NCBI GenBank assembly: GCA_033855775.1
Contig: JAWVFT010000021.1
Coordinates: 1 to 17,185 of the forward strand
Direction of reading: 5' to 3'
DNA from: DASVTR01 sp033855775
Lineage (GTDB): Bacteria > Acidobacteriota > Blastocatellia > Pyrinomonadales > Pyrinomonadaceae
Length of the DNA stretch: 17,185 nt
The notes beneath the pieces were generated by a model. That model was not told the origin of the DNA. It was given only the letters and a program-made list of their open reading frames with translations, and made no database searches. Below are positions 7,123 through 15,700 of this stretch, one piece after another. The translations under genes and the position numbers were made by a program. Position 1 is the stretch's first letter; every line of letters starts with the position of its first letter.

Positions 7123-7848
7123 ATGAAGCGATGCCCCACATGCAGCCGCGCTTACGAAGATGATACGCTCTCCTTTTGTCTTGACGACGGCGCGAAGCTC
7201 TTCGCCGAGCGCGACCCGGAAGCGACGCTCATTCGCTCGCCCATGCCTGCCAGCGAGTTGCCAAAGACGGTGGCTTTCACAAACCAGCCGGGGCCGGAGC
7301 CGACGCCCGCGCCGTCTCCAATGCCTGCGCCTGCGCCCCGGCGCGGATGGCGCCCGCTGTTGTTTGGAGCGTTGGCAATCGGCGTGTTGTTGATTGGCTT
7401 GCTCATCGGCTATCGGATGTCTCAACGACCCGGCGCGTCTTCGTCTAACGTCGTTGCGGCAACGCCGACGCCGACGCCAGCGCGCCCGTCTCCGACCAAG
7501 CCGACGCCGACGCCAACAACGACGCCCACGCCTGCGCTTGCGACCGCGACGCCGACGCCGACCGCCAGCCCGTTAGCAACGCCGTCTCCGGCGAGGGTAG
7601 AATCAGAGCCGGAGTGCATGCTGTATAACGACAAGGCCGACCGCAGCGGCGTCATCACAAGGGCGGATTGTGACAGCAAGGATTGCGAGGCGGACGCATC
7701 AACAATGGGTTCCGAATATCCAGACAAGACGCGCGTGCAAGTCGTCAAAGGCTCGAACGTGAAGGGGAAACGCTTCACATGGGTTAAAGTAATCATCATC
7801 TCGGAGAAGCGGGCGGTCTGGGTGGCGTCCACAAAAATCAGGTGCTAG
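7123..7848 (+). CDS. Membrane protein with N-terminal zinc ribbon, T/P-rich linker and exported Cys-rich tail
   Basis: Function unknown. From the ATG at 7123 it has 241 residues. The N-terminus MKRCPTC...FCLDDG (C4, C7, C19) looks like a short cytoplasmic zinc ribbon. A Pro-rich stretch (about 55-72) leads to one hydrophobic membrane segment (about 78-97). A low-complexity linker of TP, TPTP and SP units (about 112-157) then spaces a C-terminal module of about 80 residues out from the membrane. That module has four cysteines (C165, C183, C188, C241) that could pair as disulfides. Its last part (TRVQVVKG...WVKV...AVWVASTKI) has a strand pattern and VWV motif like a bacterial SH3 fold, which is inference. 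The longest frame starts two codons earlier at 7117, but GGAG is 7 nt before 7123 and only 1 nt before 7117. It lies 66 bp before the AAA+ gene on the same strand. Confidence 0.75.
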   Translation: MKRCPTCSRAYEDDTLSFCLDDGAKLFAERDPEATLIRSPMPASELPKTVAFTNQPGPEPTPAPSPMPAPAPRRGWRPLLFGALAIGVLLIGLLIGYRMSQRPGASSSNVVAATPTPTPARPSPTKPTPTPTTTPTPALATATPTPTASPLATPSPARVESEPECMLYNDKADRSGVITRADCDSKDCEADASTMGSEYPDKTRVQVVKGSNVKGKRFTWVKVIIISEKRAVWVASTKIRC

Positions 7849-7914
7849 CTGAAGCGCTCTTGTGCTTGGGGTTGAAGCTTAAGACGGCGGGTTGAAGGAT
7901 AGAAGTTTAAAGTT

Positions 7915-8718
7915 ATGGAAAGAGCCATTGAAGAATATCGCGCGACGGCAGAGCCTTACTACGTGGCGGTGGCGCGCGAGTTGGAGTTGTTCGAGGCGGC
8001 GTATGCGGCGCGGCTGCCGGTGATGCTCAAAGGCCCGACGGGCAGCGGCAAGACGCGCTTCGTCGAGCACATGGCGTGGCGGCTGGGGCGTCCTTTGATT
8101 ACGGTGGCGTGCCATGAGGATTTGTCTGCGACCGATTTGGTCGGGCGATTCCTGCTCGAAGGCGAAGAGACAATCTGGCACGACGGGCCGCTGACGAAGG
8201 CCGTCAGAAACGGCGCCATCTGTTATCTGGACGAAGTGGTCGAAGCGCGCAAGGACACCATCGTTATCATTCACCCGCTGACGGACGACCGCCGCCGCTT
8301 GCCGATTGAAAAGCGTGGAACGGTGCTGGACGCCCCGCCGGATTTCATGCTCGTCGTCTCTTACAATCCCGGCTATCAATCAATCCTCAAGGACTTGAAA
8401 CAATCAACCCGCCAGCGTTTCGTCGCGCTCGAATTCGACTATCCGCCGCCGGAACTGGAAACGGAGATTGTCGCGCGCGAGGGCGGCGTCGAAGCAGACG
8501 TGGCGCGCGACCTTGTGCTCATCGGGCAGAAGGTCAGAAACCTGCGCGGCCACGGCCTTGAAGAAGGCGTCTCGACGCGCCTGCTGATTTATGCGGCGCA
8601 GATGATTGCGCGCGGCATTCCGGCCATCGCCGCCGCCGACGTGGCCCTCTGCTCGCCCATCACAGACGACCGCGATTTGCAGCGCAGCATACGCGAGATT
8701 GTGACGACCGTTATCTAA
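7915..8718 (+). CDS. CbbQ/NorQ-type MoxR-class AAA+ ATPase
   Basis: This is the motor half of a MoxR-VWA chaperone pair. Known relatives are CbbQ, which with CbbO reactivates Rubisco, and NorQ, which with NorD is needed to load non-haem iron into nitric oxide reductase. It has 267 residues, the family's usual length. Walker A GPTGSGKT is at 40-47 and Walker B CYLDE at 103-107. The sensor-1 asparagine is in SYNP (N151), candidate arginine fingers are in STRQRF (164-169), and the sensor-2 arginine is in STRLL (R222). GHGLEEGVSTRLLIYAA is typical of the Q subgroup. The ATG at 7915 has only a weak AGAAG 9 nt upstream. The VWA partner is at 12788-16003, about 4.1 kb away, where these genes usually adjoin. 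No NOR or Rubisco gene is in view, so the client is unknown and a specific symbol is not justified. Confidence 0.9.
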   Translation: MERAIEEYRATAEPYYVAVARELELFEAAYAARLPVMLKGPTGSGKTRFVEHMAWRLGRPLITVACHEDLSATDLVGRFLLEGEETIWHDGPLTKAVRNGAICYLDEVVEARKDTIVIIHPLTDDRRRLPIEKRGTVLDAPPDFMLVVSYNPGYQSILKDLKQSTRQRFVALEFDYPPPELETEIVAREGGVEADVARDLVLIGQKVRNLRGHGLEEGVSTRLLIYAAQMIARGIPAIAAADVALCSPITDDRDLQRSIREIVTTVI

Positions 8719-8727
8719 AACATCCAA

Positions 8728-8760
8728 ACGCCAGGCGCAAGACTTGAGCCGCGCCTGCGT
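8728..8760 (+). terminator. Possible terminator after the AAA+ gene
   Basis: ACGC-C-AGGCGC (8728-8738) pairs with GCGCCTGCGT (8751-8760), giving a 10-bp stem with one bulged C and a 12-nt loop. It begins 9 nt after the stop codon. The following CCTCTTC tract is only weakly T-rich, so termination would be partial or need Rho. If real, it separates the AAA+ gene from what follows. Confidence 0.4.
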
Positions 8761-8791
8761 CCTCTTCACTGAACAAGCATGTTCGCATCTT

Positions 8792-8832
8792 GAGCGAGCG
8801 CGCACGCCCATTTATTAACTGTGCGCTCGCTC
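8792..8832 (+). promoter_or_regulatory. Hairpin in the leader of the small exported protein gene
   Basis: GAGCGAGCGCGCAC (8792-8805) pairs with GTGCGCTCGCTC (8821-8832), a 12-bp stem with a 2-nt GC bulge. It closes an AT-rich 15-nt loop that includes TTTATTAAC. The right arm covers the GTG at 8821 that would open the longest frame, which argues against that start. It may be a second termination structure or a leader element. Confidence 0.35.
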
Positions 8833-8856
8833 GCTTTGCGTTTGGCTGCGTCCGTT

Positions 8857-8865
8857 GGAGAGGAG
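8857..8865 (+). promoter_or_regulatory. Ribosome binding site deciding the GTG start at 8875
   Basis: GGAGAGGAG ends 9 nt before the GTG at 8875, a near-ideal Shine-Dalgarno. The GTG at 8821 has nothing similar upstream. Confidence 0.65.
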
Positions 8866-8874
8866 ACGATTCGC

Positions 8875-9702
8875 GTGTCTATTTTTAAGCTGATGATGAC
8901 AATGATGCTGGCGACGATGTTGAGCGTTCCAGCGAAGACGGTCGTAAGCGTGGCGGAAGAAGTTCATCCGGTGTTGGTTGATAATTGCCTCATCGGCGGC
9001 TTGGTCAACGGCAAGTGGGTGGACGCGCTGGCCATCGCGCCGAAGCTCAAGGGCGGCGAGAAATATCGCTTCTATACTTTGACGGCGCGGGCTGGCTTGA
9101 GCGTCGGGGCCGCGCCGAAGCCGGATGTTGATTATTGCTCGGACACGCGAATCGTGGAACTCTTGCCGAAGCCGACCGAAGGAGTCGTGCTTGTAGTCGG
9201 CGGCGAGTGGAACGCCATGCCGCGAGAGCCGGAGTTGTTGGGCGACACGACGGAAGTTTACAAAGCAGTCGCGGACGTTCTGCGGAGCAAGCGTTTCGTC
9301 AAGCCGCGCGTCAACATCACGCGGGCCTTGCGGATAGATTTGGAGGGCGACGGAGTAAAGGAACTCTTAATCAGCGCGACGTACTACAAAGACGGATGGG
9401 GTAATTCGAGGCCGATGGCGACGAGGCCGAAGGCCGGAGACTACTCTTTCGTCATGCTGCGCAAGACACTCCACGGCAGGGCGCGAAGCTTCATCATTGA
9501 CGGCGAATTTTACCCGCGCATCCTGAAGGACACTGGCCCGCCTAATCAATATTTGGTTTCCGCCGTGGGAGATGTTGACGGCGACGGCAGGATGGAGTTC
9601 ATCGTGCAGGCGGATTATTACGAAGGCGGCGGCAGCACGGTCTATCGCGTCAAGCGCGACAACAAGCTCGAAGCGTTGTCTTCCTGCGGGTGCGGCGCTT
9701 GA
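8875..9702 (+). CDS. Small exported protein with two DxDGDG-like calcium loops
   Basis: Function unknown. From the GTG at 8875 it has 275 residues. The N-terminus has a lysine at residue 5 and a hydrophobic, methionine-rich core ending near VPA at about 20. It reads as a signal peptide, so the protein is probably periplasmic or secreted. Two acidic loops, DLEGDGVKELLI in mid-protein and DVDGDGRMEFIV near the C-terminus, look like the calcium-binding loops of FG-GAP/VCBS blades. They are too few for a full propeller. The tail ends with a CGC motif in SCGCGA. A longer frame begins at GTG 8821, but the ribosome site and signal peptide favour 8875. It lies between the CbbQ/NorQ-type ATPase and its VWA partner, and converges with the large FG-GAP gene, with which it shares the same kind of acidic loop. 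A functional link is inference. Confidence 0.7.
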   Translation: MSIFKLMMTMMLATMLSVPAKTVVSVAEEVHPVLVDNCLIGGLVNGKWVDALAIAPKLKGGEKYRFYTLTARAGLSVGAAPKPDVDYCSDTRIVELLPKPTEGVVLVVGGEWNAMPREPELLGDTTEVYKAVADVLRSKRFVKPRVNITRALRIDLEGDGVKELLISATYYKDGWGNSRPMATRPKAGDYSFVMLRKTLHGRARSFIIDGEFYPRILKDTGPPNQYLVSAVGDVDGDGRMEFIVQADYYEGGGSTVYRVKRDNKLEALSSCGCGA

Positions 9703-9748
9703 GCAAATCGCTCGGAACTCAACTTCACAATCAGAGACGGCAGCACGA

Positions 9749-9820
9749 GGGCAAGCTCAGGCGGCGGAGCGCGGCTAAGCTCAAAGGCGGCTCGGCGGGC
9801 AAGCTCAGTGGCCGCCGAAT
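9749..9820. repeat. Three imperfect 24-bp tandem repeats at a convergent gene end
   Basis: Units start at 9749, 9773 and 9797. Each has AAGCTCA at the same offset, exactly 24 bp apart, and the first and third share GGGCAAGCTCAG. The flanks are GGCGGC-rich and diverged. The third copy contains the stop codon of the FG-GAP gene (9805-9807), so the repeat straddles its end. Confidence 0.6.
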
Positions 9821-12357
9821 GAAAGCCCTATAAAGTTGGCCGTCTCTGCTTCGCGCAAGCGTGGGAAGAGGCGCAGCGGCGGCAGGAAGAGAGCGCCGCG
9901 TTTGTCGGGCCTGAGCAAGTAGCTGTGGCCGGAGACGGCGTTGAAAGTGTATTGGCCGCTCGTGTCCGTGTGTGTGGTTGCGCGTTGGTCGCCGCTCATG
10001 AGAATCATGAGGACGTTGCTGAGAGCGCGCCCGCGCGCGTCCGTCACGCGGCCCGAAATCGTCGCGGCGTGGCAGCGTGTGTCGAGCAGAATCGAGATGC
10101 CGTTAGAGCCAAACTCGGCGACGGCTAAATCCGCATGACCGTCTTCGTTAAAGTCTGCGGCCACGGCGCCAGCCGGGCTGAGGCCGACGCCGAACGTGAC
10201 GGGCGCAAGGAAATGGCTTGCGCCGTCGCCCTTCAAAATCGAAATCGCTCCTGAGTTCAAATTCGTGACGGCCAAATCCTGAAAATCGTCGCCGTCGAAG
10301 TCGCCTGTGATGACGGATGAAGGATAGGCTCCGGCGGTGAAGGGCGCGGGCGCGTTGAAAGCTCCGTGGCCGTCGCCCTTGAGAATGGAGACGGTGTTGA
10401 AGGCGTTGCTGCTGTTGGTGACGGCGAGGTCGGCCTTGTTGTCAGAGTTGAAATCGCCGACGGCGATGCTGCTCGGATTGGCTCCCGCCGGATATTCAAT
10501 CGCGTCGTCGAAGTTGCCCTTGCCGTTGCCGGCGAGCACGGAGACGGTGTTGGCGTCGAAGTTCGCGGTCACGATGTCGGCGTGGCCGTCCGAGTTGAAA
10601 TCGCCTGTGACGACGCTGAGCGGATGCGTGCCGGTCGCGTAAGGTTGAGCTTCTTCGAAAGAGCCGGGGCCGTTGCTAAGCAGGACGGAGACGTTGTTGG
10701 AAGAACGGTTCGCCACAACGAGGTCTGGCAAGCCGTCGGAGTTGAAATCGCCAGCGGCCAGAGCGCGCGGAGCGAGGCCGACTTCGAGTTCCAGTTCGTT
10801 GCCGAAGTGGGCTGCGCCGTCGCCGTAGAAGACGAGAACGCTGTTGTCGCCCGTGTCGGCGGCGGCGAAATCGAGTTGGCCGTCCGCGTTGAAATCGGCG
10901 ACGACGACCGCGAAGAGCAACGCGCCCGCGTGTATGTGCTGGCCCAAAGTGAACGAGCCGTCGCCCACGCCGAGCAGGACGGAGATGGTGCTGCCCTCTT
11001 CGTGTTGGGGAGCGTCGCTCTCTTTGTTGACAAGGGCTGCGGGGCGGCGCGTGTCGTCGTCGGCGCGGTGTTCGTCAAGAGCGGGGCGATGTTCGTCGGG
11101 TTCGTTGTTGACGGTCAGGAGGTCTGTGTGGCCGTCGTGATTAAAGTCTGCGGCGACGATGGCGCGCGGGTTGCCGTCCAACTCGTAATGCGCGACCGCG
11201 CCGAGGCCGCCTTCACGCTCTCCCAGAAAAAGAGCGACGCTATCGGAAGCCGTGTTGACGACGGCGGCATCGCTTTCGCCGTCAGAGTTAAAGTCGCCCG
11301 TGGCGAGCGATTGCGGTTGCGCTCCGGCGTCGAGCGTGAGGGCTTCTGTGAACTGCCCGCGACCATCGCCCGCGAAGAGCGAGAGCGTGTCGGAGTCGTG
11401 GTTGACGGCGATGATGTCGGGTTTGCCGTCCGAGTTGAAATCGAGAACGCCGACGGCGCGCGGGCTATCGCCTGCTTCGTAGTTGACGGCTGCGGCAAAG
11501 CTGCCCGCGCTCTTGCCGCGCAGGACGGAGATGCTGTTGGAGTCTGTGTTGGCCGTGATGATGTCAAGGCGGCCATCGCGGTTGAAGTCTGCGGCGGCTA
11601 AGAAGCGCGGGCCGTCTCCGACCGCGAATTGAGCGGGCGAGCCGAAGTTACCGCCGCCCGTGCCGTGCAGAAGCGAAACGTTATCCGAGTCGGAGTTGGC
11701 GACCGCGATGTCCGCGCGGTGGTCGCGGTTGAAGTCTGAGACGAGGACGAAGCGCGGGTTGAGTCCGGCGGACAAATCAGTTGAATGTGTGAAGGAGCCG
11801 TCGCCCGCGCCGGACAGGATGGAGACGGTGTTGGCTTCGCCGTTGGCGGTGATGATGTCCGCGCGGCCATCGTTGTTGATGTCGGCGATGGCAAGGGCAA
11901 CCGCGCCGAGGCCAGCGCCCGTTTGCGTGGGCGCGTTGAAATTTCCGTGGCCGTCGCCGATGAGGATGCTCAGGTCGTTGGAGCCTTCGTTGGCGGTGAT
12001 GATGTCTGCGCGGCCATCATTGTTCAAGTCTCCGATGGCGACGAAGACGGGCTGTAGCCCGACCGCGACGGTGCTGCGCGAGAGCAGGCCCGCCGCGCCG
12101 TCGCCGAGCAGCACGGAGATTGTGCTGCTGTAGTGGTTCGTCACAACGAGGTCGGGTTTGCCGTCAGCGTTCAAGTCTCCGGCGGCGAGCGCGTTGGAGG
12201 ATTCGCCGACATTGAAGCTGCGCGGGGCTTTGAAGTCGGGCGCGCTGCAAGCGCCAACGGCGGCGCGCACAGGCGCGGCGAAACAGAGCACGAGCGCGAA
12301 CAGGACGAGACAGATTGACGTGGCGGAAGAGAGCCGCGAAGAGTTTGGGGGAATCAT
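9805..12357 (-). CDS. Exported FG-GAP/VCBS beta-propeller protein with CarboxypepD_reg-like tail
   Basis: This is a large secreted or surface protein of unknown partner, 850 residues long. A signal peptide (about 1-32, hydrophobic core LVLFALVLCF, cleavage near VRA-AVG) is followed by fourteen repeats of about 49 residues. Each has a D-[FLI]-N-x-D-G-x-x-D calcium loop, an ILTAN/AVTN strand and an ISVLxGDGxGxF ending. The first loop is at 61-69. Fourteen blades suggests two seven-bladed propellers, which is inference. Repeat 8 is interrupted by about 40 charged residues rich in D, E, H and R. From about 765 a regulatory-like beta-sandwich follows (ISGRVTDARGRALSNV, then TDTSGQYTFNAVSGHSY), as seen in many exported proteins. 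The ATG at 12357 has AAAGG 7 nt upstream. Repeats 4, 12 and 13 have altered loops (NRDHR, NSDNK, DGDDF). Related propellers bind ligands, sugars or cell surfaces, but nothing here names one. Confidence 0.88.
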   Translation of the reverse strand: MIPPNSSRLSSATSICLVLFALVLCFAAPVRAAVGACSAPDFKAPRSFNVGESSNALAAGDLNADGKPDLVVTNHYSSTISVLLGDGAAGLLSRSTVAVGLQPVFVAIGDLNNDGRADIITANEGSNDLSILIGDGHGNFNAPTQTGAGLGAVALAIADINNDGRADIITANGEANTVSILSGAGDGSFTHSTDLSAGLNPRFVLVSDFNRDHRADIAVANSDSDNVSLLHGTGGGNFGSPAQFAVGDGPRFLAAADFNRDGRLDIITANTDSNSISVLRGKSAGSFAAAVNYEAGDSPRAVGVLDFNSDGKPDIIAVNHDSDTLSLFAGDGRGQFTEALTLDAGAQPQSLATGDFNSDGESDAAVVNTASDSVALFLGEREGGLGAVAHYELDGNPRAIVAADFNHDGHTDLLTVNNEPDEHRPALDEHRADDDTRRPAALVNKESDAPQHEEGSTISVLLGVGDGSFTLGQHIHAGALLFAVVVADFNADGQLDFAAADTGDNSVLVFYGDGAAHFGNELELEVGLAPRALAAGDFNSDGLPDLVVANRSSNNVSVLLSNGPGSFEEAQPYATGTHPLSVVTGDFNSDGHADIVTANFDANTVSVLAGNGKGNFDDAIEYPAGANPSSIAVGDFNSDNKADLAVTNSSNAFNTVSILKGDGHGAFNAPAPFTAGAYPSSVITGDFDGDDFQDLAVTNLNSGAISILKGDGASHFLAPVTFGVGLSPAGAVAADFNEDGHADLAVAEFGSNGISILLDTRCHAATISGRVTDARGRALSNVLMILMSGDQRATTHTDTSGQYTFNAVSGHSYLLRPDKRGALFLPPLRLFPRLREAETANFIGLSFGGH

Positions 12358-12787
12358 CGAATTACCTTTGACGCGCCAGCGTCGTTAGCCTTAAACGAAG
12401 CGGGATGAAAGCTGAAAGTGTTCGCCGGATAAACGCGCCGCGTGGCCCGGAAGAATCGAACGGCCAGCTTGATTTTCAGTGACGAAGCGAAGGGAAATCC
12501 TTACGGAGTCGCCGTGCAGGCGCGGCTGCTCCGGCGCGCTGGAAAAGCCGCTTGAATCTAAGAGAATGTGGAAACGCTGTCAAGCGCGAGCGCGGATTAA
12601 GGCCGCACACAAGCGCAGCCTTTCCATCTCGCAAACGCGCAGCGGCAAACGGCAAGACGACAGCGCCGCGAGCTTTGAACGTCAACAGAGCCAGCGTCAA
12701 ACTCGCGCTCAGCCGCAACCTGCTTGATTGCTCTTTCGACTTAAATTTTCTAAGCTGACGGGCGAGACACAAAACGCGAAAGTGTGA
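12358..12787. other. Divergent spacer without a gene
   Basis: This 430-bp spacer separates the start of the FG-GAP gene (leftward) from the start of the NorD-like gene (rightward), so it should carry promoters for both. I could not find a convincing -35/-10 pair. The AT-rich stretch ACTTAAATTTTCTAAG near 12739-12754 is the best place for the NorD-like promoter. A TGGCC...GGCCA inverted repeat (12443-12447, 12462-12466) around a TTCGATT-like loop is not a tRNA. Short open frames on both strands here look random, with no ribosome site. Confidence 0.5.
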
Positions 12788-15700
12788 ATGATGAGCGGCG
12801 AGCAAGAAGAGTCTAACGAAGGATTGACGGGCGCGACGGGCGAGGCGCAGGGCGACTCGGTTGAGCGAGCCTTTCGTGAACGCTTGCGCTCGGTCAAGAG
12901 CCTGACGGAGCGGCGCACGCTGGCGAGCCTGGCGCGCGAGTTGGGCAAGCTGCCCGTCGAGGCCGCCTACACCGCTCTGGAAACGAGCGCCGCGATTGCG
13001 GGCGTCAGCCTGCGCGCGAGCATGGAATTTTTGCGGGCCGCGCCGGAGGCTGCGCGAGCGCTGGCGGCGCCCGAGTTGCGCGCGTGGGGCGACATCGGAC
13101 GCCGCCTTGCGATGGGCGACGTGGAGACAGCCGTTTCGTTTTTCAACGAAGGCGTCGAAGCTCTGGCCGCCGTCCCGGCTGAAGCCCGCCCGCTCATCTT
13201 TCAAATTTGCGCCCGCCAGATGACGCTTTCCAGTTCGGTCGCGGTCGAGACGTTTCGCCGCGCCCCTAGCCTTGCCGCCGTCACGACGGACGCCGCAGAG
13301 CTTCGTTCCATCTTTGAAGTAGCAGCGGAGATTTCTCGTCGCTCGGCCAAGCACAGCGCAGACTTTCTGGAAGCGACGCCGCGCGTCGTTGAAAGCCTCC
13401 GGCAGTTTGGCGAAGAGACCCGGAGCGTGGCGGCGGCGTCAATCGTGCTGGCATCCGCGTTCGCGGCCCGAGCGGGCGGCATCGCGGCGGACGTGTGGGC
13501 AGCCCTGCCCGCAGCCCTCGACGGGCAGACGGCGCCGCACGCGCTCGAACTATTGAGAAGCGCGGGCGCGTTTCTTGAGCGCGGCGGAAGCTCCGCCCTG
13601 CACGTCATGGTCGCGGGCAGCCACGTGCAGCGCAGCTTGCCGGAAGCCTTCGAGGCGTGGCTCAAACTGCTCTGGACGATTGCCGAGCACGGCAACGCAG
13701 GACTCGTCGCCTTCATCCGCGCCAGCCCCGGTTTCTTTCAAGTCCTCGCAAGCGAGCTTCAACACGCTGAGGCCGCGCGGCTCTCGCTACGCATCCTCAA
13801 CATCACGCGCGAGATTGCAGCGCTGGACGGCGAAGCGGCCCTCGCCTGTTTTCGTTCGAGCACGAAAGCCCTGCACGCCGTCTCCATCGAACAATTTGAA
13901 CAGTGGGCGCGCGAAGGATTGTCGAACGAGCGCAACCAGCGCGACGCGCGAGCCCGACGCAGCTACTACGCCCTTGAAACCTCGCGCAGCAACGACGCGC
14001 TTCATGTCAGCAGCACGGAGCACGGCGGATTGCCACTCGAACGCGTGCAGCATCTTTTGCGTCTCTACGTCGAAGGCTTGACGGGCCGCGCCGTCGAGAT
14101 TCAACCGCTCGCCGCCGTCCCCGCCGAAGCCCGCATCAACGATGGACGAGTGATTCACTTGCCCTCGCTCGTCGCAGAGTTTGGCGATGAAGAGTCTGAC
14201 TTTCGTCTCTACAAAGTCCTAGCCGCGCACGCCGCGGGGCAGATAGAATTTGGCACGCACGAACGCGAATCCAACGGCCTGCGCGCCGCCTACACTTCAA
14301 TCGCCGAACTCTACGCGCCGGAGAACGCGGACGCCCGCGACGCCTTCGCCCTCGACGGCTATATCAACGACCCGTCGAAAAGCGAAGCCGCGCTCGCGCC
14401 CGAAGAGGAAGCCGGCAGACAACAAAGGGAGCGTCCCGCGTTGCCGCCGGATGCGGACTACAGAGCCGCGCTCGCGCTCTTTCCGCACGCTAATCTCGCG
14501 CGGCGCATCTTCGGCACGCTCGAAAACGGTCGCATCGAACGTCGCCTGCGTCACGTCTATCGCGGCCTCGCCCGCGACCTCGATTGGACGCGCCAGCACC
14601 TTCGCAACTCGCGCCCGCGCATCATCGACTTGCCCGTCACGCTCGTTCCCTTCGAGTTGCTGTTTCAAATCACGCTCTGCGGCGGCGCGCTCGATGACGC
14701 GCGCAATTTCTACGGCCAGATTGTCTCCGAACTCGAAGGCGTCGTCGCCGATTACCTGACGAGCCCCAAGGCCACCGTCGCCGACACCTTGATGGCGACA
14801 ACGCGCGTCTACTCGCTCTTTCAATCCATCACGCCCGACGAAGCTCAGCAGGAAGTTGACTCAAGCACGGAGCAATCCGAATCAGGCCGCGAGGGTTCAA
14901 CGTCGAAGCAACAGCAACCGCAATCGACCGAGCCGACGCCCGAACGCAAAGCTCAACCGCGCGACGCCCGCGAGCTCTTCAACGCATGGACGGGCACGGA
15001 GCCGCAAGGCGACCCCGAAGAGTTGGACGGCGCGGAGATGTGGGCGCAGGGCGAACTGCCCGAACAGGGATTGGAGCAGGGCGAGGTGGCCTACAGCTAC
15101 GACGAGTGGGACAGAGAATTGACAGACCATCGCGTCGGCTGGTGTCGCGTCATAGAGAAGCGCGTGCAGCGCGGCCCGCGCTCGTTTGTCGAAGACACGC
15201 GCGAACGCTATCGCGGCGTCATCTCTTCCATCCGGCGCCAGTTTCAACTGATGAAGCCCGAACACCTGTTGCGCGTCGCCAACGAACTCGACGGCGAAGA
15301 CTACGACCTCAGCGCCGTCATTGATTACGTCATCGACCGCCGCGCCGACGGCCAGCAGTCCGAGCGCATCTATACCAAACGCCTGCGCCGCCAGCGCGAT
15401 GTCGCCGTCTCGTTTCTGCTCGACCAGTCTTCTTCGACGGCGCGCACCATCGGTCGTCATCCGCTGCAACCCTACACGCATCCCGGCAAACGCATCATCG
15501 AAGTGGAGAAGGAAGGACTCGTCTTGATGAGTGAAGCGTTGGAAGCCGTCGGCGACGCTTATTCCATCAACGGCTTCACCAGTGAGGGACGGCGCAACGT
15601 CAAGTTTTATATCATCAAGGATTTCAACGAGCATTACACCGAAGAGGTCGAGCGACGCATCGGCGGCATTACCTACCAGAACAACACGCGTCTCGGCGCG

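Noticed and set aside
8821..8874. GTG at 8821 as the start of the small exported protein
   Set aside because: It lies in a hairpin arm and lacks a ribosome site. GTG 8875 has GGAGAGGAG at ideal spacing and opens directly on a signal peptide.
10366..11601. 411-codon plus-strand frame opposite the FG-GAP gene
   Set aside because: Its repetitive VRVEIADGD-like translation is the antisense image of the propeller repeats.
12443..12466. tRNA-like T-arm (GTTCGATTC on the minus strand)
   Set aside because: The stem around the loop does not pair at two central positions, and no matching acceptor strand lies about 50-60 nt upstream.
12476..13354. 292-codon minus-strand frame overlapping the start of the NorD-like gene
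   Set aside because: Its translation is rich in R, A, L and Q without motifs, and it lies mostly opposite the solenoid-coding part. No ribosome site or signal is visible.
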